Source: Myxococcales bacterium
Lineage (GTDB): Bacteria > Myxococcota_A > Polyangia > Palsa-1104 > SHYY01
Length of the DNA: 34,804 nt
Direction of reading: 5' to 3'
Assembly: GCA_009692555.1 (NCBI GenBank)
Contig: SHYY01000048.1
Coordinates: 1 to 34,804, forward strand
How positions within the stretch are numbered: the first letter of the stretch is position 1; every line of letters starts with the position of its first letter. The position numbers were made by a program, and so were the translations under genes. The notes under the pieces were generated by a model. That model saw only the letters and a program-made list of their open reading frames with translations. It was not told where the DNA came from and did no database searches. Shown in pieces: positions 1 to 7,347 of this stretch.

Positions 1-2
1 AT

Positions 3-824
3 GGCGCCCGCTTCTACAGCATCGCCCGGGGCTCCGCGATGGAGTGCAAGGCGATCGTGGATGCCTTTGCGGTCCTGCAACTCGCCTTGGAAGACACTCG
101 GCGACAGGCCATGGAGTTGCTGACCCGCATCGTGGAGATGCTCACGCGCATGTGCCGGCGAGGTGATCCCCCGCGCGCGAGTGCCCCTGAATCGACTACG
201 ACTACGACTACGACTACGACTACGACTACGGGAGCGGAGGGACCCCCTTCTCCGTTAAGCACCCCGCGGCCGATCCATGCCGGCTGGCTTCGTTCCTCCT
301 CCGTCAAATACGGAGAGGATTCTCCGTCGTCGGCAAGAGGCGACGTGCAGCAAGCTCTGAAAGCAACGTCGCGCCTCGCAATCCGGGCGCCTCGGCCGCG
401 ATCACCAGGGTCCGCCGATGCATGTCAGCACGGGGCTAACGCCTCGGAGACGGCGGTCGCGATGGCGCGAGCCCGAGATCCTCCGCCGCCAGCCGCGCGG
501 CGATCTTGCCCGACAGCGCCACCATCGGGATCCCGGCTCCCGGGTGGGCGCTTCCTCCGACGAGGTAGAGGCCTCGCCAGCCCTTCACCCGGTTCTCCGG
601 CCGCTCGAACGCCGCCATCTTCGAGTTGGACGACGCGCCGTAGATCGACCCCCGGCTGGCCGGGAAGAGCGCCTCGAGATCGACCGGCGTCACGGCCTGC
701 TCCGCCGTTGGTGACAGCGCGAGGTGGTAGCGCTCCAGGGTGGCGAGGAGGCGGCTCCGGCAGTGCGGTCCGAGGGCGCTCCAATCGGTGCGCGAGGCTT
801 CGTCCAGCGGGGGCGCGTTGCTGA
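3..824 (+). CDS. Four-helix bundle protein (S23/IVP family), 5' end outside window
   Basis: The frame is already open at base 3 and reads GARFYSIARGSAMECKAIVD, then a Leu/Arg-rich helix ending ELLTRIVEMLTRMCRR. This is the C-terminal part of the four-helix-bundle proteins related to the insert in some 23S rRNA genes; their role is unknown. The family is about 115-130 residues long, so the conserved part ends near base 165. Beyond it the frame runs through a hexanucleotide repeat read as poly-Thr and stays open to 824, about 390 bases antisense into the carotenoid desaturase gene, which is unlikely to be native. A stop in another frame (TAA at 256-258) lies where a similar sequence at the right edge has TGA, so a frameshift near the repeat is possible. 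The family call is fairly sure; the 3' end is not. Confidence 0.6.
   Translation, partial: GARFYSIARGSAMECKAIVDAFAVLQLALEDTRRQAMELLTRIVEMLTRMCRRGDPPRASAPESTTTTTTTTTTTTGAEGPPSPLSTPRPIHAGWLRSSSVKYGEDSPSSARGDVQQALKATSRLAIRAPRPRSPGSADACQHGANASETAVAMARARDPPPPAARRSCPTAPPSGSRLPGGRFLRRGRGLASPSPGSPAARTPPSSSWTTRRRSTPGWPGRAPRDRPASRPAPPLVTARGGSAPGWRGGGSGSAVRGRSNRCARLRPAGARC
194..230 (+). repeat. (GACTAC)6 hexanucleotide array
   Basis: Six perfect GACTAC units plus one G. In the frame of the four-helix-bundle gene it encodes alternating Thr codons (ACG/ACT). Changes in copy number would not change the frame. The same unit occurs in inverted orientation at 34722-34745. Confidence 0.9.
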
Positions 825-1986
825 GGAGGAGGTGGCGCTCGATCCCGTCCGGGGGCGGCGAGAGCCCGGGCGCGCGGTCCTGCGCGCACAGGTAGACCGT
901 CGGGTCCTCGGGCGGGCGGCGGAGACGTCGATCGAACAGCTCGTCGAACTCGCGCCGGTAATCGCTGGAGAAGAAGACGTTGTGGTGCGCCAAAGGGAAG
1001 TCCCCGACCGCGGCGGTCGCGAGGAGCACAAAGGCCGACAGCGACGGCTCGAGGCGTGACACCTTCTCGGCCGCGCGCGCCGCCGCCGGATCGCCGGGGA
1101 GCAGGCGGCCGTAGAGCTGTGCCGCGTCGCAGTTGGCCACCACCGCGTCGGCATCGTGCGGCTCGCCGTCGACGGTGAGGCCGCGCACCTGCCCGCCCCA
1201 GGCCCGGACCCTCTCCACGCTCGCGCCGGTGTGGATCGCCACGCCGAGGGAGCGCGCCACTCCCGCCAGGGCCTCGGCGAGCCGGTACAGCCCGCCCTGT
1301 ACGACCTGGATCCCGAACTGCTGCTCGACGTGGATGATCACCGCCAGCGTGGCCGGGCAGAGGAAGGGCGAGGAGCCGTTGTAGGTGGCGTAGCGGCCGT
1401 AGAGCACGCGCAGCCGCTCGTCGGGAAAGAGCTCCTCGAGCGCCTTCCACAGCGTGCGTCCGGAGTCGATGTGGATGAACTGGGGCAGGGCGAAGAGCAG
1501 CGCCGGACTGAGGAGGTCGCGCATCCTCGGGACCGGCGACTCCATGAAGCGCTGGTGCACCACGTCGAAGATCCGGGCCGCCTGCTTCTGCAGCGCATCG
1601 AAGCCGCGTGCGTTCTTCTCGCCGGCGAACAGGCGGATCGCCTCCCGCGAGCGCTGCGGATCGTTCGAGAGATCGAGGCGCGATCCGTCGGGGAAGAAGT
1701 GGCGGCAGGCGGGGTCGACCGGGAGGAGCGTGACGTGATCCGAGAGCCTGGTACCGGCGGCGGCGAACAGCTCCTCGAACACGTAGCGCATGGTGAGGAC
1801 GCTCGGCCCGGCGGAGAGAAGGCGCCCGCCGACCTCCACCTCACGGAGCTTCCCACCGACGGTGGCGGAGCGCTCGAACACGGTGACGCGCGCCCCCGCG
1901 GCCTGGAGCCGGATCGCCGCCGCGAGCCCGCCGACGCCGGCGCCCACCACCGCCACCGCGGGCCCACGCGGGTTAGCGGGAGCCAT
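436..1986 (-). CDS. CrtD/CrtI-family carotenoid desaturase (FAD)
   Basis: A 516-residue flavoprotein of the phytoene desaturase superfamily. The N-terminal dinucleotide fold GAGVGG is at residues 15-20, followed by VFERSATVGGKL. The family's C-terminal FAD signature (YLVGGSAHPGAGIPMVALSGK region) is near residues 473-495. The stretch AGPSVLTMRYVFEELF and the later YGRYATYNGSSPF resemble CrtD, the 1-hydroxycarotenoid 3,4-desaturase, more than CrtI proper; this is a judgement from remembered family sequences. Length matches the family. It is divergent from the prenyl synthase gene with 165 bp between them, so the two are probably co-regulated. No phytoene synthase lies in the window, so the substrate could be a carotenoid made by genes elsewhere or another polyprenoid. 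Confidence 0.85.
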   Translation of the reverse strand: MAPANPRGPAVAVVGAGVGGLAAAIRLQAAGARVTVFERSATVGGKLREVEVGGRLLSAGPSVLTMRYVFEELFAAAGTRLSDHVTLLPVDPACRHFFPDGSRLDLSNDPQRSREAIRLFAGEKNARGFDALQKQAARIFDVVHQRFMESPVPRMRDLLSPALLFALPQFIHIDSGRTLWKALEELFPDERLRVLYGRYATYNGSSPFLCPATLAVIIHVEQQFGIQVVQGGLYRLAEALAGVARSLGVAIHTGASVERVRAWGGQVRGLTVDGEPHDADAVVANCDAAQLYGRLLPGDPAAARAAEKVSRLEPSLSAFVLLATAAVGDFPLAHHNVFFSSDYRREFDELFDRRLRRPPEDPTVYLCAQDRAPGLSPPPDGIERHLLLSNAPPLDEASRTDWSALGPHCRSRLLATLERYHLALSPTAEQAVTPVDLEALFPASRGSIYGASSNSKMAAFERPENRVKGWRGLYLVGGSAHPGAGIPMVALSGKIAARLAAEDLGLAPSRPPSPRR

Positions 1987-1995
1987 CGGGTGCCG

Positions 1996-2010
1996 TCACG
2001 TTGAAAGTGA
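1996..2010. promoter_or_regulatory. Imperfect inverted repeat upstream of the carotenoid desaturase
   Basis: TCACGTTGAAAGTGA is a 15-base near-palindrome (arms TCACGTT and AAAGTGA, one mismatched pair) lying 10 bases upstream of the minus-strand start at 1986. It is within the 165-bp divergent promoter region shared with the prenyl synthase. A repressor site is possible, but no copy elsewhere was noted. Confidence 0.25.
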
Positions 2011-2151
2011 TCCCAGGCACTTCCCCGGCGCCGCCATGTATGCGAGAGTGCATCGTCTTGTCACCGCTAGGCACCGGGATCGCCTCGTGCGAGCCGAGAA
2101 GCGGAGTCACTTGCAGCTTGCAGAAGACCGAGCGCCGGGAAGTCCAATAGC

Positions 2152-3084
2152 ATGACTCGCCCATCGGCCCAACTGGAACCGGACGGCTCCCTGGACAGCT
2201 CCCTGTTCGGGCGGCAGGCTCGGACGCTCGCGCTGATCGAGGAGTGGCTCGATCGCACGCTGCCTCACCCCGGATCGCCGCCCTCCCGCCTCCACCTGGC
2301 GATGCGCGAGGCGGTCTTCCCCGGCGGGAAGCGGGCGCGTCCGGCGCTGGTGTGCATGGTGGCGGAACTCCACGGCGCGGGTGGCGCGGAGCTGGCGGGG
2401 CGGATGGCGGCGGCGGTTGAGCTGGTCCACTGCGCGTCGCTGGTGCACGACGATCTCCCGGCCTTCGACAACGCGGAGGAGCGCCGCGGCAAGCCGAGCT
2501 GCCACGCGATGTTCGGCGAGGCGACCGGAATCCTGGTCGGCGACGCGCTGCTCACGCTGGCCTTCGAGGTGCTCGCGTCGTCGCCGCTGGTCGAGGCGGA
2601 GCGGGCCATGCGGCTGACGCGGCTCCTGGCCGATGCCACCGGGTCGCGCTCCGGGATCATCGGTGGGCAGGGTCTCGAGCTGCAGACCAACGTCGACCTC
2701 GATGCCTACCACATGCAGAAGACGTCGGCGCTCTTTCGCGCCGCGGCGGGCGGCGGGGCGCTGGCGGCCGGCGCCGACGCTGACCTCGCGCGCTGGCTGC
2801 GCTTCGGCGAGCTGATCGGCCGGGCGCTCCAGCTTGCAGACGATCTGGACGATTGTCTCTCCTCGGCCGAGGTTTGCGGCAAGCCGGTGGGCCAGGACGC
2901 GCTGTTCGACCGGCCGAACGCCGCCCTGCGCTTCGGCGTCGACGAGGTGCGGCGGACCCTCGGTCAGACGGTGACGGAGGCGGTGGGGCTGCTCGGGACG
3001 CCCTCTTTGGCCACCGAACCGCTGCGGGCGCTGGTCCACCTGATCAGCGCCCGGCACCTCGCGGCAGCGACGGCAGGACACTAG
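2152..3084 (+). CDS. Polyprenyl diphosphate synthase, probably GGPP synthase (CrtE/IspA type)
   Basis: A 310-residue all-helical trans-prenyltransferase that would condense IPP with allylic diphosphates. The first Asp-rich motif is HDDLPAFD (D100, D101, D106), with the two-residue insertion of type II enzymes, followed by RRGKPS. The second Asp-rich motif is DDLDD (D230-D234), and GGKRARPA is upstream. The fifth residue before the first Asp is Ala (ASLVHDD), as in CrtE-type GGPP synthases, whereas E. coli FPP synthase has a bulky Tyr there; GGPP is therefore the favoured product, by inference. It is the first gene of a plus-strand trio with the START-like protein (15-bp gap) and the flavoprotein (2-bp gap). 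ATG start at 2152; no strong ribosome binding site is seen. Confidence 0.88.
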   Translation: MTRPSAQLEPDGSLDSSLFGRQARTLALIEEWLDRTLPHPGSPPSRLHLAMREAVFPGGKRARPALVCMVAELHGAGGAELAGRMAAAVELVHCASLVHDDLPAFDNAEERRGKPSCHAMFGEATGILVGDALLTLAFEVLASSPLVEAERAMRLTRLLADATGSRSGIIGGQGLELQTNVDLDAYHMQKTSALFRAAAGGGALAAGADADLARWLRFGELIGRALQLADDLDDCLSSAEVCGKPVGQDALFDRPNAALRFGVDEVRRTLGQTVTEAVGLLGTPSLATEPLRALVHLISARHLAAATAGH

Positions 3085-3099
3085 GTTCCGGTTCGCAGG

Positions 3100-3627
3100 G
3101 TGACGCCGCTCCTCAGCCCTCGCCTCGTGGGCGCGATCGCGGCGCATCCGCTCGTCGAGGTGGAGCTTGATTCCCAGGGGCATCCGCTGGCGGCGACGGC
3201 GATCGCTCGGATCGAGCGGACGCCGGCGCACGTGTGGAGCGTGGTGTCGGACCTCGAGCGGCACGCGCGCTTCATTCCGATGATCCATCGCACCCGCCGC
3301 GAGGGCCAGCGGGTGCATGTCGACCTGCGGTTCAAGATCGCCCTCTTCACGGCGAAGTTCTCCGCCGAGGGGCTGATCACCTCGGAGGAGGGGCGCTGGA
3401 TCGATGTCGCCTACGTCGCCGGGGAGCCGCGCGACCTCGCGATCCGCTTCGAAGTCGAAGGGGTCGACGAGGGGCGCGCCACGGTGCTCGCGACGCGCGT
3501 GGGGTTCGACCCGTTCTCCCTGGGCTGGATGGTGAGCTTCTTCCTCAAACACCACCCCGAGATCCGCTTCGGCGTGGTGAGCGGATCGGCGCTCACGCTC
3601 CTCGACGCGATCCGCCGCGCGATGTGA
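3100..3627 (+). CDS. SRPBCC/START-like ligand-binding protein
   Basis: A 175-residue protein with a GTG start at 3100. The pattern IARIERTPAHVWSVVSDLERHARFIPMI, then alternating strands with VHVDLRF and FSAEG, and a long C-terminal helix (VSGSALTLLDAIRRAM), is typical of the polyketide-cyclase/CoQ-binding START superfamily, which has a deep hydrophobic pocket. No catalytic motif can be assigned. Its place between the prenyl synthase and the halogenase-like flavoprotein suggests it binds or presents a hydrophobic isoprenoid intermediate; that is inference. It could equally be a cyclase or a lipid carrier. Confidence 0.7.
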   Translation: MTPLLSPRLVGAIAAHPLVEVELDSQGHPLAATAIARIERTPAHVWSVVSDLERHARFIPMIHRTRREGQRVHVDLRFKIALFTAKFSAEGLITSEEGRWIDVAYVAGEPRDLAIRFEVEGVDEGRATVLATRVGFDPFSLGWMVSFFLKHHPEIRFGVVSGSALTLLDAIRRAM

Positions 3628-3629
3628 CG

Positions 3630-5168
3630 ATGACGGCGCCCGCCGCCCCGGTGGTCCTTGGGTCCTCGCTCTCGGGGCTGCTGGTCAGCCTGTCGCTCTC
3701 GCGCGCCGGGATCGAGCATGTGCTGATCGGCGGCGGCGAGCCGGCGGCGATTCCGCGGCTCGGCGAGGCGCTCACCGACGGCGCCAGCCCGGAGCTGTGG
3801 CGGCTGTTCGGCCGTGAGTTCCCGGAGTGCTTCTTCCACAAGAGCCACATCAGCATCCTCGACGGCCACTTCGCCACGCTGATCCATCTCGCCGATCCGC
3901 TGCGCGGAAAAAAGCGCGTGGCGAAGTTCGCCCCGGCCCAGGGAAAGCCGCGCTACCCATGGTTCGGCGAGGCGCTGTTCCACCTCGACCGGATCGCGTT
4001 CGACCGCGCGGTGTATCGCAAGGCCCTGGCAGAACCCTGCTGCCGCTTCGTGACCACGCGGGTGAGCCATCTCGAGTTCGACGCCGCCTCCGATGCCGTG
4101 ATCCGGATCGACTTCAGCGACGGGCCGCCGATCGAGCGGCCGCGCTACGTGTTCGACGCCACCGGGGGCATGAGCCTGGTGGCCCGGGCGGCGCGGCTCG
4201 CCGAGACCCCGCTCGGTCCGGCGCAGCGCGTGGTGTTCACCCACTTTCGCCGCGCCGACGCTGAGCCCCGCCCACCCGAGTGGTGGCGCCACGGCACCAA
4301 CCTGCTCCGCCTCGACCGCGACTTCGACGGCCTGGACGCCATGGCCTGGCTGATCCCGATCGGCCGCACCCTCTCGGTGGGCATGAGCCTCGATGCCGAA
4401 GGGGAGCACGGCGCGGACGACCGTGGCGATCTGATGGCGCGGCTGGATGAGGCCTTCCGCCGTCGCGGCCTCGACTACCGCCCCCTCTACCCCGACCAGC
4501 AGCCGATCCAGGACCTTCGCCACCGCTACTCGGTGCGCCAGCGCGCCTCGGGCCGAAACTGGCTGCTCGTCGGTGGCAGCTTCATCACGATCTGGTTCCC
4601 GAGCAGCACCGGCCTGTGGACCGCCACCGCCGCCGCCGCGCTGGCGCCTCGCCTGCTCGACCGGCCCGACCTCGGCGTCTGGTACGAAAAGACGATGCGC
4701 GGGCTGATCCCGCTGCACCACGTGTGGGATGGTCTGGTCCGCGGCCCGAGCTTCCGGAGCAGCCTGCAGGTCTATCGATTCCTCGCCCGTGGGATGCACT
4801 TCATTCCGCGCCGCATCGCCTCCTATCTCCGCATCCTCGACGACGCCCACGGCTGGTTCCGACCGCTCGGCTGGCTGCTCACACTGGTCGCCCTGGTCGG
4901 GTCGGTGGTGCCGCCGGTGATGCTCTTCCTGGGTGGCTTCGCGGTGGTCCGCACCCGGCTCGCGCCCGACCGGATGCGGCAAGCTGCAGCCTTCCCGCTC
5001 TATTTCCACTCCATTGTGTTCCGGGTGTGGAGCCTCCTGCGCGCCGTGCCGCACCTTCTGTGGGCGGCGATTCCGCGCCGCGGCCCGCTGGCCGGGAAGC
5101 CCGGGCTCCTCCGCCCGCCGATCAGCGAGACAGGCCCAGCCCGATCAGCTGCGCCTCCAGCGTCTTGA
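3630..5168 (+). CDS. Halogenase-like FAD-dependent oxidoreductase with C-terminal membrane segment
   Basis: A 512-residue protein starting at the ATG at 3630, two bases after the preceding stop. The N-terminus VVLGSSLSGLLVSLSLSRAG has the spacing of a flavin-binding fold but GSSLSG in place of GAGPAG. Later segments (PRLGEALTDG, FDATGGMSLVAR, NWLLVGGSF) match the tryptophan-halogenase/geranylgeranyl-reductase superfamily. The halogenase WxWxIP motif is reduced to AWLIPI, so halogenation is doubtful. A hydrophobic helix (about residues 413-437) and a basic tail suggest membrane attachment, which suits a lipid substrate. It overlaps the convergent thioredoxin-fold gene by 47 bp. The reaction is unknown: oxidation, epoxidation or reduction of a prenyl product are all possible. 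Confidence 0.65.
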   Translation: MTAPAAPVVLGSSLSGLLVSLSLSRAGIEHVLIGGGEPAAIPRLGEALTDGASPELWRLFGREFPECFFHKSHISILDGHFATLIHLADPLRGKKRVAKFAPAQGKPRYPWFGEALFHLDRIAFDRAVYRKALAEPCCRFVTTRVSHLEFDAASDAVIRIDFSDGPPIERPRYVFDATGGMSLVARAARLAETPLGPAQRVVFTHFRRADAEPRPPEWWRHGTNLLRLDRDFDGLDAMAWLIPIGRTLSVGMSLDAEGEHGADDRGDLMARLDEAFRRRGLDYRPLYPDQQPIQDLRHRYSVRQRASGRNWLLVGGSFITIWFPSSTGLWTATAAAALAPRLLDRPDLGVWYEKTMRGLIPLHHVWDGLVRGPSFRSSLQVYRFLARGMHFIPRRIASYLRILDDAHGWFRPLGWLLTLVALVGSVVPPVMLFLGGFAVVRTRLAPDRMRQAAAFPLYFHSIVFRVWSLLRAVPHLLWAAIPRRGPLAGKPGLLRPPISETGPARSAAPPAS

Positions 5169-5664
5169 GCTGGGCTTCGGACAGCGGCCCCTCGGAGACG
5201 AAGCGCACGCTGCCTTCGCCGTCGAGGAGCAGGATCACGCTCTTGCCCTTGGTCAGCCCCCAGACCTTGCGGGCCTCGCCCTTCCAGTCGATCCACACGG
5301 TGACCTTCTCGCGCTCGCAGGTGGCGCGTATGTTGTCGAGGACGTACTTCTTGGCGGGCCACCAGTTGTAGTCGCCCACGTCGGCGACCGGGACGAACTC
5401 GAACTTCCCGTGATTGGCGGGGTGGTCGGTGAAGGCCCCGAAGAGCTTGTTGGCGTGCTTGTTCTGCTCGCCGGCGTTCTTGTCCTCGTACTGGATCAGC
5501 AGCGGCAGCGTGCCGTCGGGAAACTGGCGGGGGTGCCACTCGGGATCGGAGAACGTCACCGGGGAGAGCTTGCTGCCCACGGTCGGGCCCGGTGCGGCGG
5601 GCGGCGTGGCGGCCGCGGTGGCAGCGACGGCGACGAGCATCGATCCGAGCGTGATCCGTCTCAT
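5122..5664 (-). CDS. Secreted thioredoxin-fold protein, YtfJ-like
   Basis: A 180-residue protein with an N-terminal signal peptide (MRRITLGSMLVAVAATAAATPP). The end, VILLLDGEGSVRFVSEGPLS followed by a helix, matches the YtfJ/TlpA-like thioredoxin fold, in which a late strand pair carries the Gly-Ser/Glu-Gly turn. No CxxC motif is present, so it is unlikely to be a classical disulfide reductase. It is convergent with the flavoprotein gene (47-bp overlap) and divergent from the radical SAM pair. The function of YtfJ proteins is not established; an exported redox or stress role is the usual guess. Confidence 0.6.
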   Translation of the reverse strand: MRRITLGSMLVAVAATAAATPPAAPGPTVGSKLSPVTFSDPEWHPRQFPDGTLPLLIQYEDKNAGEQNKHANKLFGAFTDHPANHGKFEFVPVADVGDYNWWPAKKYVLDNIRATCEREKVTVWIDWKGEARKVWGLTKGKSVILLLDGEGSVRFVSEGPLSEAQLKTLEAQLIGLGLSR

Positions 5665-5769
5665 GGCGCCAGCCAGTGTAGAAGCGGAGCCGGCGGCGGG
5701 TCAAGGTTCACTCAAGGTTCACGACCTTCCCTCGACACGCGCCCCCCCTCCGTGGTGTAGTGCCACGGA

Positions 5770-7347
5770 ATGCGCGTGTTGCTGATCAACTCGAATCGCG
5801 AGCAATCTCCGTGGCCGGCGGCGCCGATCGGCCTCGCCATGGTGGCGCGCGCGACCGCTGCGGCGCATCACGAGGTGTCGTTCCTCGACCTCGCCTTCGT
5901 GCGCAATCCGGCGCGCGAGACCCGGGTGCGGGCCGCCGAGTTTGCACCCGACGTCATCGGCATCTCGATCCGCAACCTCGACAACTGCAACTTCGACGCG
6001 CCGCGCTTCTACCTCGACGAGGTCCGCGATGAGGTGGTGCGCGTGGCCCGGCTGGCCTGCCCGCGCGCCCGGATCGTGATCGGCGGCGCGGCGGTGAACC
6101 TCGCGCCGTGGGATATCCTCCTGCACGTCGAGGCGGACTTCGCGCTGGCGGGCGAGGGCGAGGAGGCGCTGCCGGCCTTCCTTTCGGCGCTCACCGACGG
6201 TGCGGATCTCCAGGCTGTCCCGGGCGTGCTCGATCGCCACGGCCCGAAGCCCACCCCCGATCACGCGCGCGCCTTCGGCGGAGATCGCGTGTTCCTCGGC
6301 GAGCCGCCCGCCGGGCGATCGATCGTCACCGACTTCGAGACCGGCGGACGGAGCGATCTGTGGCGCTGGGTCGACTGGGCCACCTACGTCGGCCACGGGG
6401 CGCCCTATCCGATCCAGACCAAGCGCGGCTGCGCCCTGCGCTGCGTCTACTGCGCCTACAACAACATCGAGGGGCGCACCTATCGCTGCCGCGAGCCCCG
6501 CCTGATCGTCGACGAGATCGAGGAGGCGGTGCGCGAGGTCGGCGTGCGCTCGATCGACTTCGTCGACTCCACGTTCAATATCCCACCGGTCCACGCCATC
6601 GCTCTTTGCGAGGAGCTGGCGCGTCGCAAGCTGCCCTCCGACGTCGAGCTGTCGACGATGGGTGTCAATCCGGCCGCGATGTCGACCGAGCTCCTCGAAG
6701 CGATGAAGCGCGCCGGCTTCTCCAACGTGATGTGCACGCCGGAGAGCGCGTCCAACGTCACCCTCAAGTCGCTGCGCAAGGGATTCGACCGCGACCAGGT
6801 GATCTTCGCCGCCGAGCAGCTCCGCAAGGCCGGCCTGAAGACGCTGTGGTTCTTCCTGTTCGGCGCGCCCGGCGAGACCGTGGCGACGGTCAAGGAGACG
6901 CTCGAGTTCTGCGAGCGGTACATCGTGCCCACCGACGTGGCGCTGTTCACCGCCGGGATCCGGGTCTACCCGGGCACGCCGCTCGAGAAGCAGTGCAAGG
7001 AGCAGGGCTGGTTCGACGCCGCCGACAACCTCCTCCGGCCCTCCTGGTACGTGGCCCCGACGATCAGCGTGGCCGACATGTATCGCCTCCTGATCGAGGG
7101 CGCGATCGATCACCCCAACTGGATGACCGCCGCCGAGGGGATCCTCAATCCCGGGATGGTGTCCTTCGTCGACAAGGGCTATCGATTGCTGGGCGGCAAG
7201 GGGCCGCTGTGGGCGCGCATGCCCGATCTCTTCCGCTTCATGTCCCGGCTGGGCGTCCGCAAGAAGATCCTGATGCGGATGAACGACCTCCTCGTGTCGC
7301 GGACGCCGTCGCAGCTGCCGCATTCGCGGAAGCTCGAGGCCGGATGA
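5770..7347 (+). CDS. B12-binding-domain radical SAM enzyme
   Basis: A 525-residue protein. Residues 1-150 form a Rossmann-like B12-binding domain (MRVLLINSN, DVIGISIRNLDNCN, VIGGAAVNLAP). The radical SAM core holds the CxxxCxxC cluster at C221, C225 and C228 (KRGCALRCVYCAY). Downstream features include STMGVNPA, TPESASNVTLKSLRKGF and FFLFGAPGET, typical of class B radical SAM proteins. Such enzymes mostly methylate or rearrange unactivated carbons. The specific family is not recognised. It overlaps the next radical SAM gene by ATGA, so they are translated together and may act on the same substrate, plausibly a lipid given the neighbours. Promoter presumably lies in the 105-bp gap divergent from the YtfJ-like gene. 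Confidence 0.85.
   Translation: MRVLLINSNREQSPWPAAPIGLAMVARATAAAHHEVSFLDLAFVRNPARETRVRAAEFAPDVIGISIRNLDNCNFDAPRFYLDEVRDEVVRVARLACPRARIVIGGAAVNLAPWDILLHVEADFALAGEGEEALPAFLSALTDGADLQAVPGVLDRHGPKPTPDHARAFGGDRVFLGEPPAGRSIVTDFETGGRSDLWRWVDWATYVGHGAPYPIQTKRGCALRCVYCAYNNIEGRTYRCREPRLIVDEIEEAVREVGVRSIDFVDSTFNIPPVHAIALCEELARRKLPSDVELSTMGVNPAAMSTELLEAMKRAGFSNVMCTPESASNVTLKSLRKGFDRDQVIFAAEQLRKAGLKTLWFFLFGAPGETVATVKETLEFCERYIVPTDVALFTAGIRVYPGTPLEKQCKEQGWFDAADNLLRPSWYVAPTISVADMYRLLIEGAIDHPNWMTAAEGILNPGMVSFVDKGYRLLGGKGPLWARMPDLFRFMSRLGVRKKILMRMNDLLVSRTPSQLPHSRKLEAG

Noticed and set aside
3630-5168. True tryptophan halogenase
   Set aside because: The WxWxIP motif is incomplete and the flavin motif is altered, and there is no peptide or polyketide synthase context.
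5665-5769. Cobalamin riboswitch before the B12-radical SAM genes
   Set aside because: The 105-bp gap shows no B12-box-like conserved sequence and is too short for the usual element.
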